Source: Bacillus tuaregi
GTDB lineage: Bacteria; Bacillota; Bacilli; Bacillales; Cytobacillaceae
Direction: 5' to 3'
NCBI RefSeq assembly: GCF_900104575.1
Contig: NZ_LT629731.1
Coordinates: 4,016,557-4,063,344 of the forward strand
Length of the DNA stretch: 46,788 nt
The position numbers were made by a program, and so were the translations under genes. The notes below the pieces were generated by a model. That model was not told the origin of the DNA, did no database searches, and saw nothing but the letters and a program-made list of their open reading frames with translations. Below are positions 25,312 through 34,289 of this stretch, piece by piece. Positions within the stretch are counted from its first letter, which is position 1. Every line of letters starts with the position of its first letter.

Positions 25312-26366
25312 GATTTCATCGCCTCCATCAGCATTTTGTTCTCAGTGGTGGTTCGAATCGCAAACCGCAGCCATCGACCATCTAGACCTGGGAAATTAAA
25401 GGTATGTCTCGGAACAATTCCCTGGTTTAATAAAAACTCAAACAGTGGATATTGGTTATTGAGTTGACCATCTCTCAGCAGATAAAAATTGATAGCCGTA
25501 TCAGAAACCTCGAAATGATTCTCCTTATAAAAATGAAAAAGCGTTTCGCGCTCAGCCTGAATGTACGCAATGGTGTCCATGATATGCTTATCATCCTCAA
25601 GACACCAGACTCCCGCTTGAATGGCCACGCTGTTAACACTCCAATGCGGCTGCCAATTTGACATCGTTTCGATTATTTTCTCATCGGCCATCAGATAGCC
25701 GAGGCGTAAGCCTGGAATGGCAAATATTTTTGTTAAGGAACGCATGAGGATTAGATTCGGAAAATCCTTTATATATGGAACGAGCGATTCATAATCTGCT
25801 ACAAAATCATAAAAAGCTTCATCGACAATCAAGAGACAGTCCTTACGCTTACAGGCCTCAAGGATGGGGAGCAAAATTTCCGTGCGATAATAACGACCAG
25901 TTGGGTTACTCGGATTGCAAAGAAAAACAGCTTCAGCCTGTGAAATCTTTTCAACTAAGTCCTCAAGGTGAATATCCCAGCCATCTGACAGCTGATAATA
26001 AGAAACCTCGCAATGATTCACCTTGCAAGCCTTTTCGTATTCGGAAAAAGCCGGTTCTACAATCAGTACCCTTCTTCCCGCAATCACTCTTCCCATTAGG
26101 CTAATGATTTCAGCTCCGCCATTTCCTATGAGAATCTGACTTTCTTCAATTCCTTCCTGCTGGGCAATTTTCTGCTTCAATGAAGCGGTATGCGGATCAG
26201 GGTAGGTTCCAATTCCGTGAAGAAGCTCGCTCCAGCGTTCCTTGAGGACAGCAGGAGGGCCAAGCGGATTGATGTTTGCGCTGAAATCAAGCGTGTGATC
26301 CGGCAAGGCAAGCCCAGCCGCTTCGTATAAATAATGAGGGTTAGAACCATGTGACGGCCATGTCAA
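25281..26366 (-). CDS. cobD: L-threonine-O-3-phosphate decarboxylase
   Basis: The 361-residue class I/II aminotransferase-fold protein makes (R)-1-aminopropan-2-yl phosphate, the linker to the nucleotide loop. The PLP lysine is in RSLTKIFAIPGLRLGY; SANINPLG, CNPSNPTG and VDEAFYDF are the family blocks. TTG at 26366 is preferred: it lies 8 nt after GGAGG, whereas TTG 26381 overlaps that site. It overlaps the end of cbiB by 26 bp. HisC is the nearest alternative, excluded by context and the N-terminal HGSN motif. Confidence 0.93.
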   Translation of the reverse strand: MTWPSHGSNPHYLYEAAGLALPDHTLDFSANINPLGPPAVLKERWSELLHGIGTYPDPHTASLKQKIAQQEGIEESQILIGNGGAEIISLMGRVIAGRRVLIVEPAFSEYEKACKVNHCEVSYYQLSDGWDIHLEDLVEKISQAEAVFLCNPSNPTGRYYRTEILLPILEACKRKDCLLIVDEAFYDFVADYESLVPYIKDFPNLILMRSLTKIFAIPGLRLGYLMADEKIIETMSNWQPHWSVNSVAIQAGVWCLEDDKHIMDTIAYIQAERETLFHFYKENHFEVSDTAINFYLLRDGQLNNQYPLFEFLLNQGIVPRHTFNFPGLDGRWLRFAIRTTTENKMLMEAMKSWRSLNPSSL

Positions 26367-27306
26367 TGAACACACCTCCAAGCCATAAAATAATTAAAAA
26401 TAAAAGGGTCGTCCGAGTAAGAATGGTATTCATTCGGATAATATCGTTACTTTCTAATGGAAAGAGCGGGTCGCCCATTTTTGCACGATTTGAAATGATT
26501 CCCTTATATGTATTTACTCCGCCCAACTGAACTCCTAAGAGACCTGCAGCCGCTGCTTCACACCAACCGCTATTTGGACTTGGGTGTTTTTTTGCATCAC
26601 GGAACAGAATTGACCAAGTCTTCCTCCGGTCCGTTTTATAAGGCCGGTTAGCAAGCAGCATGGCAAAGCCTGTCAGCCGGCTCGGAATCCAATTGGCCAG
26701 ATCATCCATTCTGGCTGACGCCCAGCCAAACCATAGATAGGTATCATTTTTATAACCGACCATTGAATCACAGGTGTTAATCGCTCGATAGACGAGCGCT
26801 AAAGGGGCCCCGCCCACTAAAGCCCAGAACATAGGTGCGGTAACACCATCGCTTGTGTTTTCAGCAACCGTTTCAACCGTACCGCGGACGATTTCCGGTT
26901 CTTCCAAATAATATGTATCTCTGCCAACGATATAGGATAGCTTAAGACGTGCCTCGTCTACGTCTCCTTTTTTCAGTGGGTGATAGACCTCTAAAGCAGC
27001 AGTCTTCAAGCTTTTCTGTGCTATCGTTGTGCTAATCAACACACCCTCCACCACAATCCCCACTAATGAGTGAAGAGAATAGGCAATCATGCAAAGCATC
27101 AATGAAGCTAGAAGCACCGTAAGCATCACGATCAACAGCATGCCAAGTCCCTTCCATTTCTTTCTCGTCCCTTGATTTAGCTGTTTATCAAGAACCGAGA
27201 TGAATTGGCCAAACCATTTTACAGGATGCGGCCATGAAGGGGGATCCCCAACAATTCGGTCAATGATAACAGCTAATGTAATCGCTAATGAATGTTCAAT
27301 CAACAT
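26341..27306 (-). CDS. cbiB: adenosylcobinamide-phosphate synthase (membrane)
   Basis: The 321-residue membrane protein attaches aminopropanol phosphate to adenosylcobyric acid. Family marks are DRIVGDPPSWPHPVKWFG at the N-terminus, VAENTSDGVTAPMFWALVGG, YRAINTCDSMVGY and the SPNSGWCEAAAAGLLGVQLGG block. ATG 27306 gives a normal N-terminus; the longer frame upstream is inside the btuD-cbiZ gene. It overlaps that gene by 11 bp. Confidence 0.96.
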   Translation of the reverse strand: MLIEHSLAITLAVIIDRIVGDPPSWPHPVKWFGQFISVLDKQLNQGTRKKWKGLGMLLIVMLTVLLASLMLCMIAYSLHSLVGIVVEGVLISTTIAQKSLKTAALEVYHPLKKGDVDEARLKLSYIVGRDTYYLEEPEIVRGTVETVAENTSDGVTAPMFWALVGGAPLALVYRAINTCDSMVGYKNDTYLWFGWASARMDDLANWIPSRLTGFAMLLANRPYKTDRRKTWSILFRDAKKHPSPNSGWCEAAAAGLLGVQLGGVNTYKGIISNRAKMGDPLFPLESNDIIRMNTILTRTTLLFLIILWLGGVFIDMAVTWF

Positions 27307-28777
27307 AACTTTCTCTTCTTTCCCTGCTCTTTCTAATGGCTTCCTTTGTACATTCATACACACCCTTGCCTATTAGCTTTCCGAGCGGTGTAATGCTCCC
27401 GGCAAATTCAAGCATCTGTCCCTTTTGTGTCGCAGCAATCAAGATGCTATCCGTAGACGTCCCCGTTGCAATCGTTCCGGTTTGAGCATCGCGAATATCC
27501 ATATCATGCATCACCTTGACCTTTGCTTCGGTAGCAGTCATAACTGCCTGGATAAACGCCTCATCTGTTAAATCACCATTAATAAACAACCAAGTATTAA
27601 TGGTACCGGGCAATAATTCGTAGCTCTGCTCAAAGCTTTTTGATACATCAACAGCATTGCCGACACCTGCAGTCACAATCACCATTAAAGAAAATCCTTG
27701 CTCCTCATAATGACGAAAAACCACATCCTTCGTATAAACAGCCGTCATCATTCCTACCGTTTCCGACGGCTCAAAACCATTAGCCTTTAAGAAATCACTC
27801 ATCTCTTCACGATGATCATCACAATGATAGTTTCGATCAACATGCCGGTTAACAAACGTGTTATACCAGCCCATGCCAGAGCCTGTTACCCCGGATGACA
27901 TCGTACGTAAAGCTAATGGTGATTGTAAGACAATATATTCTGGATTCACTCGCATGTTCTCTTCTGTAATCTTCATCTCATTTTGAACAACCTGATAATA
28001 GGATTCCGGCAGCAAAACGAGCTGCGGGGCTGGAACCTTTGGGTGAGGATGCTTTCTAATCTCAGTCTTGTAGACGCGCTCAATCGTGTCCTGTTTCAAT
28101 ACTTCATTTGGCGTATCATAGCGATTAACCGTGCCATTTTCAAGCAGGAGAAGACGATCACAATACAGGCCAGCCAAATTCAAATCATGAAAAATAGATA
28201 CGACGGTTAAATGCTTCTCAAGCGTCCATTTTTTCAATAAGTCCAGAAGTTCCTTTTGATAGGATAAATCCAAGTGATTCGTCGGTTCATCTAAAAGTAA
28301 TATTTCCGGCTCCTGCGCAAGCGCCTGAGCCAAGAAAACCCGCTGCCTCTCACCACCAGATAATAATTGAATCGGCTGCTCCTGTAAGGAATCCACCCCC
28401 GTCCAGCTCATGACCTCTTGGACAATCTCCTCGTCTTCCTTGCTCCACTCAGTAAAAAAACCTGTTTGATGTGCATATCTTCCAAGTGATACTGTTTCTT
28501 TAACCGAATAGGAAAAGGCCTCAGATGAATGCTGTGAAAGGACTGCAATCACCTTTGCCAGCTGTTTCGTAGAATATTTTTTTAACGGCTGCCCCTTCAA
28601 GTGAATATGTCCTAGATGATAGGGTAAAATACCGCTTATCATCTTAAGCAACGTGGTTTTTCCGCTTCCATTCGGGCCAAGAATTCCAAACAACTCACCT
28701 TTTTTAACTTGAAATGACACATCTTTAATTACTGAATCACTGTTGTAGCCGCCATATAATTGTTCAACCTCAAGCAT
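27296..28777 (-). CDS. btuD: corrinoid ABC transporter ATPase fused to adenosylcobinamide amidohydrolase (BtuD-CbiZ)
   Basis: The first 255 residues are an ABC ATPase: Walker A GPNGSGKTT (34-42), signature LLSGGERQRV, Walker B ILLLDEPTNHLD. From about 270 to the end is a CbiZ domain (GVTGSGMGWYNTFVNR, then NYHCDDHREEMSDF, then GTINTWLFINGDLT). CbiZ hydrolyses the amide bond to aminopropanol in imported (pseudo)cobinamides, releasing cobyric acid for remodelling. The same fusion is known in B. subtilis YvrA. The fusion couples import to remodelling. It starts 2 bp after the btuC stop. Confidence 0.93.
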   Translation of the reverse strand: MLEVEQLYGGYNSDSVIKDVSFQVKKGELFGILGPNGSGKTTLLKMISGILPYHLGHIHLKGQPLKKYSTKQLAKVIAVLSQHSSEAFSYSVKETVSLGRYAHQTGFFTEWSKEDEEIVQEVMSWTGVDSLQEQPIQLLSGGERQRVFLAQALAQEPEILLLDEPTNHLDLSYQKELLDLLKKWTLEKHLTVVSIFHDLNLAGLYCDRLLLLENGTVNRYDTPNEVLKQDTIERVYKTEIRKHPHPKVPAPQLVLLPESYYQVVQNEMKITEENMRVNPEYIVLQSPLALRTMSSGVTGSGMGWYNTFVNRHVDRNYHCDDHREEMSDFLKANGFEPSETVGMMTAVYTKDVVFRHYEEQGFSLMVIVTAGVGNAVDVSKSFEQSYELLPGTINTWLFINGDLTDEAFIQAVMTATEAKVKVMHDMDIRDAQTGTIATGTSTDSILIAATQKGQMLEFAGSITPLGKLIGKGVYECTKEAIRKSRERRESYVD

Positions 28778-28779
28778 GC

Positions 28780-29838
28780 TTACCGTCTCCTTTCCTTCCT
28801 CTTACTGCCAATCAGAATAATCGCAAACACCGGAGCTCCGATTAAGGAGGTAATCACGCCAATGGGAAGTTCCGTTGGTGAAATAATCGTTCTTGCCACA
28901 AGGTCAGCCAGAATTAAGAAGCTGCTTCCGGTCAAGATGGACAACGGTAACAAATGTCGATGGTCAGGCCCCCACAATAGCCTTGTTAAATGCGGAATAA
29001 CTAAGCCGACAAAACCAATCGTCCCTGACACCGCAACAGCTGCCCCTGTTAAAATCGAGCCGGCTATTAAGATGAGCAGCTTCCGTTTTTGCACATTAAC
29101 ACCCAAATGCTGAGCGCGTTCCTCCCCAAATGACAACGCATTCAATTCACTAGCATTGACTAGCACAAGCACAGAACCAATGATAAAAAACGGAAGGATA
29201 ATCTTAATATAGTCCCAGCCTCTCATCGATACACTACCGAGCAGCCAGCCAATGATTTGCCGCAGCTCTTCACCAGTTAAAGCAATCATGAGGGAAATAA
29301 ACGCACTTAAAAAGGAACTAAATATCACACCTGTTAGAATGATGGTTTCAACTTTCATCGAACGGTCAATTCTTTGTGAAAATAAAAGAACAATGAATAT
29401 CGTTAGAAAAGAACAAACAATACTAAATAAGGGCAAAGTAAACTTTCCAATCAGTGGTAATGATAAATTGAAAAAGATGGTGACAACGGCACCAACTGAT
29501 GCTCCTGATGAAACCCCAAGCGTATAAGGGTCTGCGAGCGGATTCCGTAACAGCCCTTGAAAAGCTGCTCCCGCAATGGCAAGGGATGCACCCACTAAGC
29601 CTGCTAAAATCACTCTCGGTAAACGAATATTTAAGACAATATTTGAATACATCGGATCCACCTGCTCTATTGATAAGCCAAATAGACCAGCTCCAATGAT
29701 TTTGACAATATCGAAAATAGGTACAGAAACTGTACCTATTGATATAGCAACAAGCATAGCTGTGATTAATAAAACCACAGCAAGCATGTAGGCAGCTATT
29801 TTATTGATTGAAAACATCTGGATAAACCGCTTTTGCAA
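28780..29838 (-). CDS. btuC: corrinoid ABC transporter permease
   Basis: The 352-residue protein has about ten membrane helices in the FecCD/BtuC pattern, with RLPRVILAGLVGASLAIAGA, QGLLRNPLADPYTLGVSSGA and the cytoplasmic coupling region around GFVGLVIPHLTRLLWG. The TTG at 29838 has GAAGGAG 9 nt upstream and is kept as start, giving a 38-bp overlap with btuF; ATG 29817 is the alternative. Confidence 0.94.
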   Translation of the reverse strand: MQKRFIQMFSINKIAAYMLAVVLLITAMLVAISIGTVSVPIFDIVKIIGAGLFGLSIEQVDPMYSNIVLNIRLPRVILAGLVGASLAIAGAAFQGLLRNPLADPYTLGVSSGASVGAVVTIFFNLSLPLIGKFTLPLFSIVCSFLTIFIVLLFSQRIDRSMKVETIILTGVIFSSFLSAFISLMIALTGEELRQIIGWLLGSVSMRGWDYIKIILPFFIIGSVLVLVNASELNALSFGEERAQHLGVNVQKRKLLILIAGSILTGAAVAVSGTIGFVGLVIPHLTRLLWGPDHRHLLPLSILTGSSFLILADLVARTIISPTELPIGVITSLIGAPVFAIILIGSKRKERRR

Positions 29839-30802
29839 CTTCCTCTACTCCTTCTACAAGGCGAGGCCCTGAACGTGTTACTACATCGGAATTAACATCA
29901 AAAACTTGTTCATTTTTGACTGCGTTAACATCCTGCCAGCCTTCGCGGCTTAGTAATTGTTCAGCAGCATCTGGTGTATAAAATCCATAGGTTGTAATAA
30001 TGACATCAGGATTACTAGCAATAATTGCCTCTTGATCAACCTTTGGCCAACTTTCCTCTGTCACTATGTTCTCTGCATTAATCATTTCTAGCATTTCATC
30101 CATAAACGTATTCTTTCCTGCAGAATATATTTCTGGAGCCGGCATGATTTCGATATATACCTTTTTCCTGTCTTCCTCTTTAATGGCAGCTGCCTTCTCT
30201 TTTATGTTTTCAATCCTTGTTTGCATATCAGTGACAATTTCGTTAGCCTTTTTCTGTGTTCCTGTAGCCTTCCCTATCATCTCAATAGCTTCATACACGG
30301 AAACAAAGCTTGTTGCATCATTCACGACAAGGACGGTAATCCCTGCATCACGGAGCTGCTGTAAACCTTCAGGTGAACTGCCCATTGAAGATCCGCCATG
30401 TGCCAGAACAAGATCAGGCTGTAATGAAATAATTTTCTCTATATTAAGGTCCATGCCTCCGATTTTTTCTATTTCTAATACTTCTTCCGGATAATTGTCA
30501 TTATCATTTACACCAACAATGTCATCTCCTAGACCTAAGGCAAAAGAAATTTCCGTATTACTTGGGATAAGCGATACAATTCTTTCCGGCTTTGATTCAA
30601 TCTCAACTCCATTATCTGTTGCATCCTTTATTGTAACTGGAAATGCACCATTTTCTGTTTCATCTGCGCCATCGGATTCTGTCTCTACTGTCTCTTTATT
30701 CTGCTCATCTTGAGCCGCTTCATTCTCATCTGCACCGCCGCAGCCCGCTAATACCAAAAGGCTTAACAGTAGAGCAAGCCATAATGCATAAAGTTTTTTC
30801 AA
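29801..30802 (-). CDS. btuF: corrinoid-binding lipoprotein
   Basis: The 333-residue protein has a signal peptide and lipobox LAGC (Cys21), an acidic linker (about 25-55) and the class III binding-protein fold (PERIVSLIPSNTEISFALGLGDDIVGV, then DLVLAHGGS). It would be displayed outside and deliver corrinoids to BtuC. First gene of operon B, directly after the riboswitch. Iron-siderophore binding is the usual alternative, made unlikely by the riboswitch and neighbours. Confidence 0.94.
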   Translation of the reverse strand: MKKLYALWLALLLSLLVLAGCGGADENEAAQDEQNKETVETESDGADETENGAFPVTIKDATDNGVEIESKPERIVSLIPSNTEISFALGLGDDIVGVNDNDNYPEEVLEIEKIGGMDLNIEKIISLQPDLVLAHGGSSMGSSPEGLQQLRDAGITVLVVNDATSFVSVYEAIEMIGKATGTQKKANEIVTDMQTRIENIKEKAAAIKEEDRKKVYIEIMPAPEIYSAGKNTFMDEMLEMINAENIVTEESWPKVDQEAIIASNPDVIITTYGFYTPDAAEQLLSREGWQDVNAVKNEQVFDVNSDVVTRSGPRLVEGVEEVAKAVYPDVFNQ

Positions 30803-30837
30803 TCTATTTTCCTCCCTTTACCGTATAGTTTTTTCAC

Positions 30838-30870
30838 ACAAAAAAACATCTCCACGCTCGAGGAGATGTT
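30838..30870 (-). terminator. riboswitch-linked terminator before btuF
   Basis: AACATCTCC / GGAGATGTT with an 8-nt loop, followed on the minus strand by TTTTTTTGTG. It lies between the aptamer and the btuF start codon, where a transcription-attenuating expression platform would be. Confidence 0.85.
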
Positions 30871-30904
30871 GGATTGACTATATAGGTAAAAGCTAGCCGT
30901 TTTC

Positions 30905-31115
30905 CAAACACCCCCTATCCTCGTAGGGTTTACTGGTGTGCGAGAAACAGGCAGGTCTCCTGGCTCATGATCATCGCTTCCTGCTCCTTCCCATACAACA
31001 AAGTACAGTGGATATGCAGGTTGCTCCCATTTACAGTGGCGGGACCGCGTTGGATTTCAACCAACTTCCCAATTAAGTCTTGTTTTAAAAAGACACCTAT
31101 TCCGTGATATGTAAT
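30905..31115 (-). promoter_or_regulatory. cobalamin (AdoCbl-type) riboswitch for operon B
   Basis: The minus strand carries the canonical order: ATAGGTGTC, TTGGGAAGTTGGTTGAAATC, CGCGGTCCCGCCACTGTAA, then the B12 box GAGCCAGGAGACCTGC at 30951-30966. A further stem-loop CCTACGAGGATAGG (30914-30927) resembles the P13 arm whose loop kisses L5. Downstream is a terminator. The switch should stop btuF-cblS expression when adenosylcobalamin is plentiful. Confidence 0.95.
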
Positions 31116-31129
31116 TTTACAACAGATTG

Positions 31130-31135
31130 ATTATA
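31130..31135 (-). promoter_or_regulatory. candidate -10 box of operon B
   Basis: TATAAT on the minus strand about 15-20 bp before the start of the riboswitch. No good -35 hexamer was found 17 bp upstream. Confidence 0.4.
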
Positions 31136-31191
31136 GCATATGGATATAAATTTGGTAGTATTTTTTCCGAACTGCCACAATCTATTCAAAC

Positions 31192-31989
31192 TTAATTCGA
31201 TCGTATCTTCCATTCACGCGTCTTCTTATCAAAAATAAGCTTCGCATCACAGGGCCTTTTGCTGTTTTTTTCATATTCTTCGTACATATCATCCATGTTA
31301 GAGAAGTCTCCGATTACCCATAACGGCAGCTCAATACGGTAGCGGTTTTGCATAACGTCCTTGACCGACAAGACGACCCCTTCACTCATAAACTTTTTTA
31401 ACGATAACAAAAGGTGTTCATCAACAGAAGGATAAGTTTTTTTCTTTTTCAGCCCTAATAGGTTTTTCTCCGGCTTAAGGGTTTCTAGCTTCATTGGAAT
31501 CAATTGGCTGAGCAGGTGATAAAATTGAGTTAAATCCCGGTAATAGATTTTGTTAAACCAACCATCATCGTGAGCTAGGTAAGCAAAGGAATTTCTTAAA
31601 TAACTATAGAAGGGTGGCTTAAGCGGTTCCTTGACATGACCGAGATAGAGCAGCTCTGCTAGCACTTGGCCGGGAACTTCATCAAGTCCCTCCATTTCTT
31701 CAAAGTCAATCCAGCAAAAATCTCCATAGGTATATACATCATCGTCACCAAGCTTCATGATTCTTTTCTTTGGAACATAGTCAAGCATTGTGTGCATATT
31801 AAAGTCTCCATCATCAAACCGATGCTTAAGAAGGAGCATATGGTTGATGGACTCATGTAAAACAATCAGGAACTCTCGAAATTCAATCCCATGAGAGAGT
31901 ACAAATTGACTTTTTTCATTTAAATGAATATAAATAACATCCCGAATACCATTCCTCTTCACCGATGAAACCCCCGAATATGTAATCAA
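31192..31989 (-). CDS. protein of unknown function
   Basis: A 265-residue soluble protein with no signal peptide or membrane helix. It has an N-terminal HESINHMLLLKHRF segment, a middle LAELLYLGHVKEPLKPPFYSYL segment and a basic KGLKKKKTYP-like region (LLGLKKKKTYPSVDEHLL). I do not recognise a family with known function. The start is uncertain: TTG at 31989 has AAGGA rather far upstream; GTG 31962 behind a GGGGG site is an alternative. It is between operon B's riboswitch and mgtE and is transcribed separately from both; codon use is like the neighbours. Confidence 0.7.
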   Translation of the reverse strand: MITYSGVSSVKRNGIRDVIYIHLNEKSQFVLSHGIEFREFLIVLHESINHMLLLKHRFDDGDFNMHTMLDYVPKKRIMKLGDDDVYTYGDFCWIDFEEMEGLDEVPGQVLAELLYLGHVKEPLKPPFYSYLRNSFAYLAHDDGWFNKIYYRDLTQFYHLLSQLIPMKLETLKPEKNLLGLKKKKTYPSVDEHLLLSLKKFMSEGVVLSVKDVMQNRYRIELPLWVIGDFSNMDDMYEEYEKNSKRPCDAKLIFDKKTREWKIRSN

Positions 31990-32313
31990 ACGTTCATGTT
32001 CATTTCCTTATTACTATCATAGCAGATATTGGAAAACTAAGCTTATTATAAGTACTTCATTAGCTTTATCGATTCTACAGATCAACATACAATCATAAAA
32101 TTGTTGCTTAAACAAAAAATGGCAGGATTTCCTGCAAAGTCCTAATGGCCCTTTTCTATAGTCATTCATACCATATAGTATCATTTTCTTTAAGCAAAAG
32201 ACCGTTTCTCTTCAATGTTTGCGAAAGTTTCATTTTAATTATATAGTTTTTTCTTTATAATAGTCATGCAAGCTAAAAACGTGTACTTTCCGGTGGGAAG
32301 GAGAGTGAAAAAT
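31990..32313. other. intergenic region with mgtE promoter
   Basis: A TATAAT at 32256-32261 on the plus strand is a likely -10 box of mgtE; the TTAATT-like -35 is weak. No M-box or other magnesium riboswitch motif was found in the roughly 50-nt leader. AGGCAGGAT/TCCTGC (about 32122-32136) makes a small hairpin. No ORF is supported. Confidence 0.45.
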
Positions 32314-33672
32314 ATGATTCATAACATGACCGAAGATCAAATAACCCTTCATATCATTAAAATATTAAAAGAAAACAAACAAAAAGAGCTTGATGCTGTT
32401 TTAGATGAATTACAGCCATATGATATTGCTCAAATCTATGCCGATCTGCCTGAAAAGCATCGAACTCGCTTTTTATTACATTTAAAAATTGACCTGCTTG
32501 CTGATTTAATCCAGGAATTAGATCGTGATGAGCAGTTTAAAGTTCTGAATAAGCTGGCGATTGAGAGAAAAAGCCAAGTACTCGACGAGATGGATAATGA
32601 CGACTTAGCCTCGCTATTAGATGATTTATCCCCTGAAAAAATGGCCTCACTTTTAGCCGGAATGAAGATAGAAGAATCAAAAATTGTTCAGAACATCATG
32701 AATTACCCGCCTGAAACGGCTGGTCGTATGATGACTAACCGTTTTGTTTGGATTCGCGATTATTATACCGTTAGAGATGCAGTGGATAAGCTAAAATCCT
32801 TTGCGGAATTTGCCGAAACCCTCAACTATTTATATGTGGTTGATAACCACCGGAAGCTGGTTGGCGTAGTTTCCTACAGGGACCTGCTGATTGCTGATGC
32901 CAACGAACGAATCAGCAACATTATGTACGAACGGGTCATCTCTGTATCGGATTTGATGGACCAGGAGGAAGTAGCCCGCGTCATTGAACGCTATGACTTC
33001 CTTGCTATACCTGTCGTTAATGAAAAAGACGTCTTAATGGGGATTATTACAGTCGATGATATTATTGACGTTGTTATTAGAGAGGCGAATGAAGACATTG
33101 AAAAGCTCTCCGCTTCAGGTAAAGCGATTGATTTCGATACAAAGGCGTTTGTCGCCGCCTATCGCAGACTGCCCTGGCTTGTTTTACTCCTGTTCATTGG
33201 ACTTATCTCAGGGAGCATCATCAGCGGTTATGAAAGTACGCTCCAGCAGGTTGTTGCCCTTACCTACTTTATGCCAATGATTTCCGGGATGACCGGTAAT
33301 ACCGGAACACAGTCACTAGCTGTAGTCGTTCGTGGTCTTGCGGTTAATGACCTTGATAAGAAAGCGATTTTTAATTTAATCATGCGGGAAAGTGGCGTTG
33401 GTATCATAATCGGTGTCACCTGTGGCCTCTTAATTTCCATCATTGCCTATGTTTGGCTTGGCAATCCAATGCTTGGTGTTGTTGTCGGTGCATCGCTTTT
33501 AATCACTTTAATTATTGGTACGTTAGCTGGAACAATCATCCCGATATTTCTCTATCGAATCAATATTGACCCCGCGGTCGCATCCGGACCATTAATTACA
33601 ACACTCAACGATATCTTCTCATTAATTATTTACTTTGGCATTGCCACTGCTTTTATGCATTATTTATTGTAG
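32314..33672 (+). CDS. mgtE: MgtE-family magnesium transporter
   Basis: The 452-residue protein has an N-terminal helical superhelix (about 1-130), tandem CBS domains (about 130-255, including MTNRFVWIRDYYTV and IITVDDIIDVV), a connecting helix and five C-terminal membrane helices with PMISGMTGNTGTQSLAVVVRG. It is a Mg2+ channel gated by cytosolic Mg2+. ATG 32314 follows AAGGAG; an ATG at 32266 lies only 5 bp past the probable -10 box and is excluded. Length matches B. subtilis MgtE. Confidence 0.95.
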   Translation: MIHNMTEDQITLHIIKILKENKQKELDAVLDELQPYDIAQIYADLPEKHRTRFLLHLKIDLLADLIQELDRDEQFKVLNKLAIERKSQVLDEMDNDDLASLLDDLSPEKMASLLAGMKIEESKIVQNIMNYPPETAGRMMTNRFVWIRDYYTVRDAVDKLKSFAEFAETLNYLYVVDNHRKLVGVVSYRDLLIADANERISNIMYERVISVSDLMDQEEVARVIERYDFLAIPVVNEKDVLMGIITVDDIIDVVIREANEDIEKLSASGKAIDFDTKAFVAAYRRLPWLVLLLFIGLISGSIISGYESTLQQVVALTYFMPMISGMTGNTGTQSLAVVVRGLAVNDLDKKAIFNLIMRESGVGIIIGVTCGLLISIIAYVWLGNPMLGVVVGASLLITLIIGTLAGTIIPIFLYRINIDPAVASGPLITTLNDIFSLIIYFGIATAFMHYLL

Positions 33673-33680
33673 GTTTCTTC

Positions 33681-33732
33681 AGGTACCACAAAAGGACAAA
33701 TCGTCTACATTTGTCCTTTTGTGGTACCTGTA
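33681..33732. terminator. perfect palindrome, bidirectional terminator (family member 2)
   Basis: A perfect inverted repeat with 22-bp arms (starts CAGGTACCACAAAAGGACAA) around a 7-nt loop lies between the convergent ends of mgtE and btuR. T-tracts (TTTTGTGG) lie within the arms rather than after them. It resembles the palindrome at 11451-11519 (common ACCACA and GGACAAA). Confidence 0.7.
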
Positions 33733-33735
33733 CTT

Positions 33736-34272
33736 TTAAAATTCTAATCCTTTTACTGCTGGAATTCCTTGTTCATAGTAATGCTTTGTTGCTTCAATCG
33801 TGGAAACGAGATCAGCAAGCTCGATTAGTTCCTTTGCCGCCTGTCGTCCTGTTACGACAAGATGCATATGGGAAGGACGTTGTTGAATCGCTTCTACCAC
33901 CTCATGAAGCGGAAGTACGTCCTCAATCGGAAAGTTTGTAATAGCTAAAGCATTGTTCAACTCATCCAGTACAAGCAAATCAATAGCAGGATCTTTCAAG
34001 GCCTGTTTTGCCTTTGCCCATGCCTGCACCAGTGCTTCTCGGTGCTCTTCAGGTGTTTTCGTCCAAGTGAAACCAATGCCCATCTGCTCCATTTCAACAC
34101 CTAATTTTTGAAGGGCTAATGCTTCCCCATATGTTCGTTCCTGCGACTTTATAAATTGTAAATATCTTACCCGAAGGCCCCGACCAACAGCTCTAAGCGT
34201 AACACCTAGCGAAGCAGTCGTTTTTCCTTTTCCTTCACCTGTGTAGATAAGAAATAACCCTTTGCGGACCAT
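33736..34272 (-). CDS. btuR: cob(I)yrinic acid a,c-diamide adenosyltransferase, BtuR/CobO type
   Basis: The 178-residue protein has the P-loop YTGEGKGKTTASLG near its N-terminus and the LLVLDELNNAL Walker B-like block. It adenosylates corrinoids. Last gene of operon A. ATG 34272, 4-6 nt after AGAGGTGAG, is preferred to ATG 34290, which overlaps the sumT stop. Confidence 0.95.
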   Translation of the reverse strand: MVRKGLFLIYTGEGKGKTTASLGVTLRAVGRGLRVRYLQFIKSQERTYGEALALQKLGVEMEQMGIGFTWTKTPEEHREALVQAWAKAKQALKDPAIDLLVLDELNNALAITNFPIEDVLPLHEVVEAIQQRPSHMHLVVTGRQAAKELIELADLVSTIEATKHYYEQGIPAVKGLEF

Positions 34273-34289
34273 GTATCTCACCTCTTTCA

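Noticed and set aside
32266-32313. Longer N-terminus for mgtE from ATG 32266
   Set aside because: This ATG lies 5 bp after the probable -10 box and has no SD; ATG 32314 has AAGGAG and matches the family length.
31990-32313. M-box magnesium riboswitch before mgtE
   Set aside because: The leader after the likely promoter is only about 50 nt and has none of the M-box motifs.
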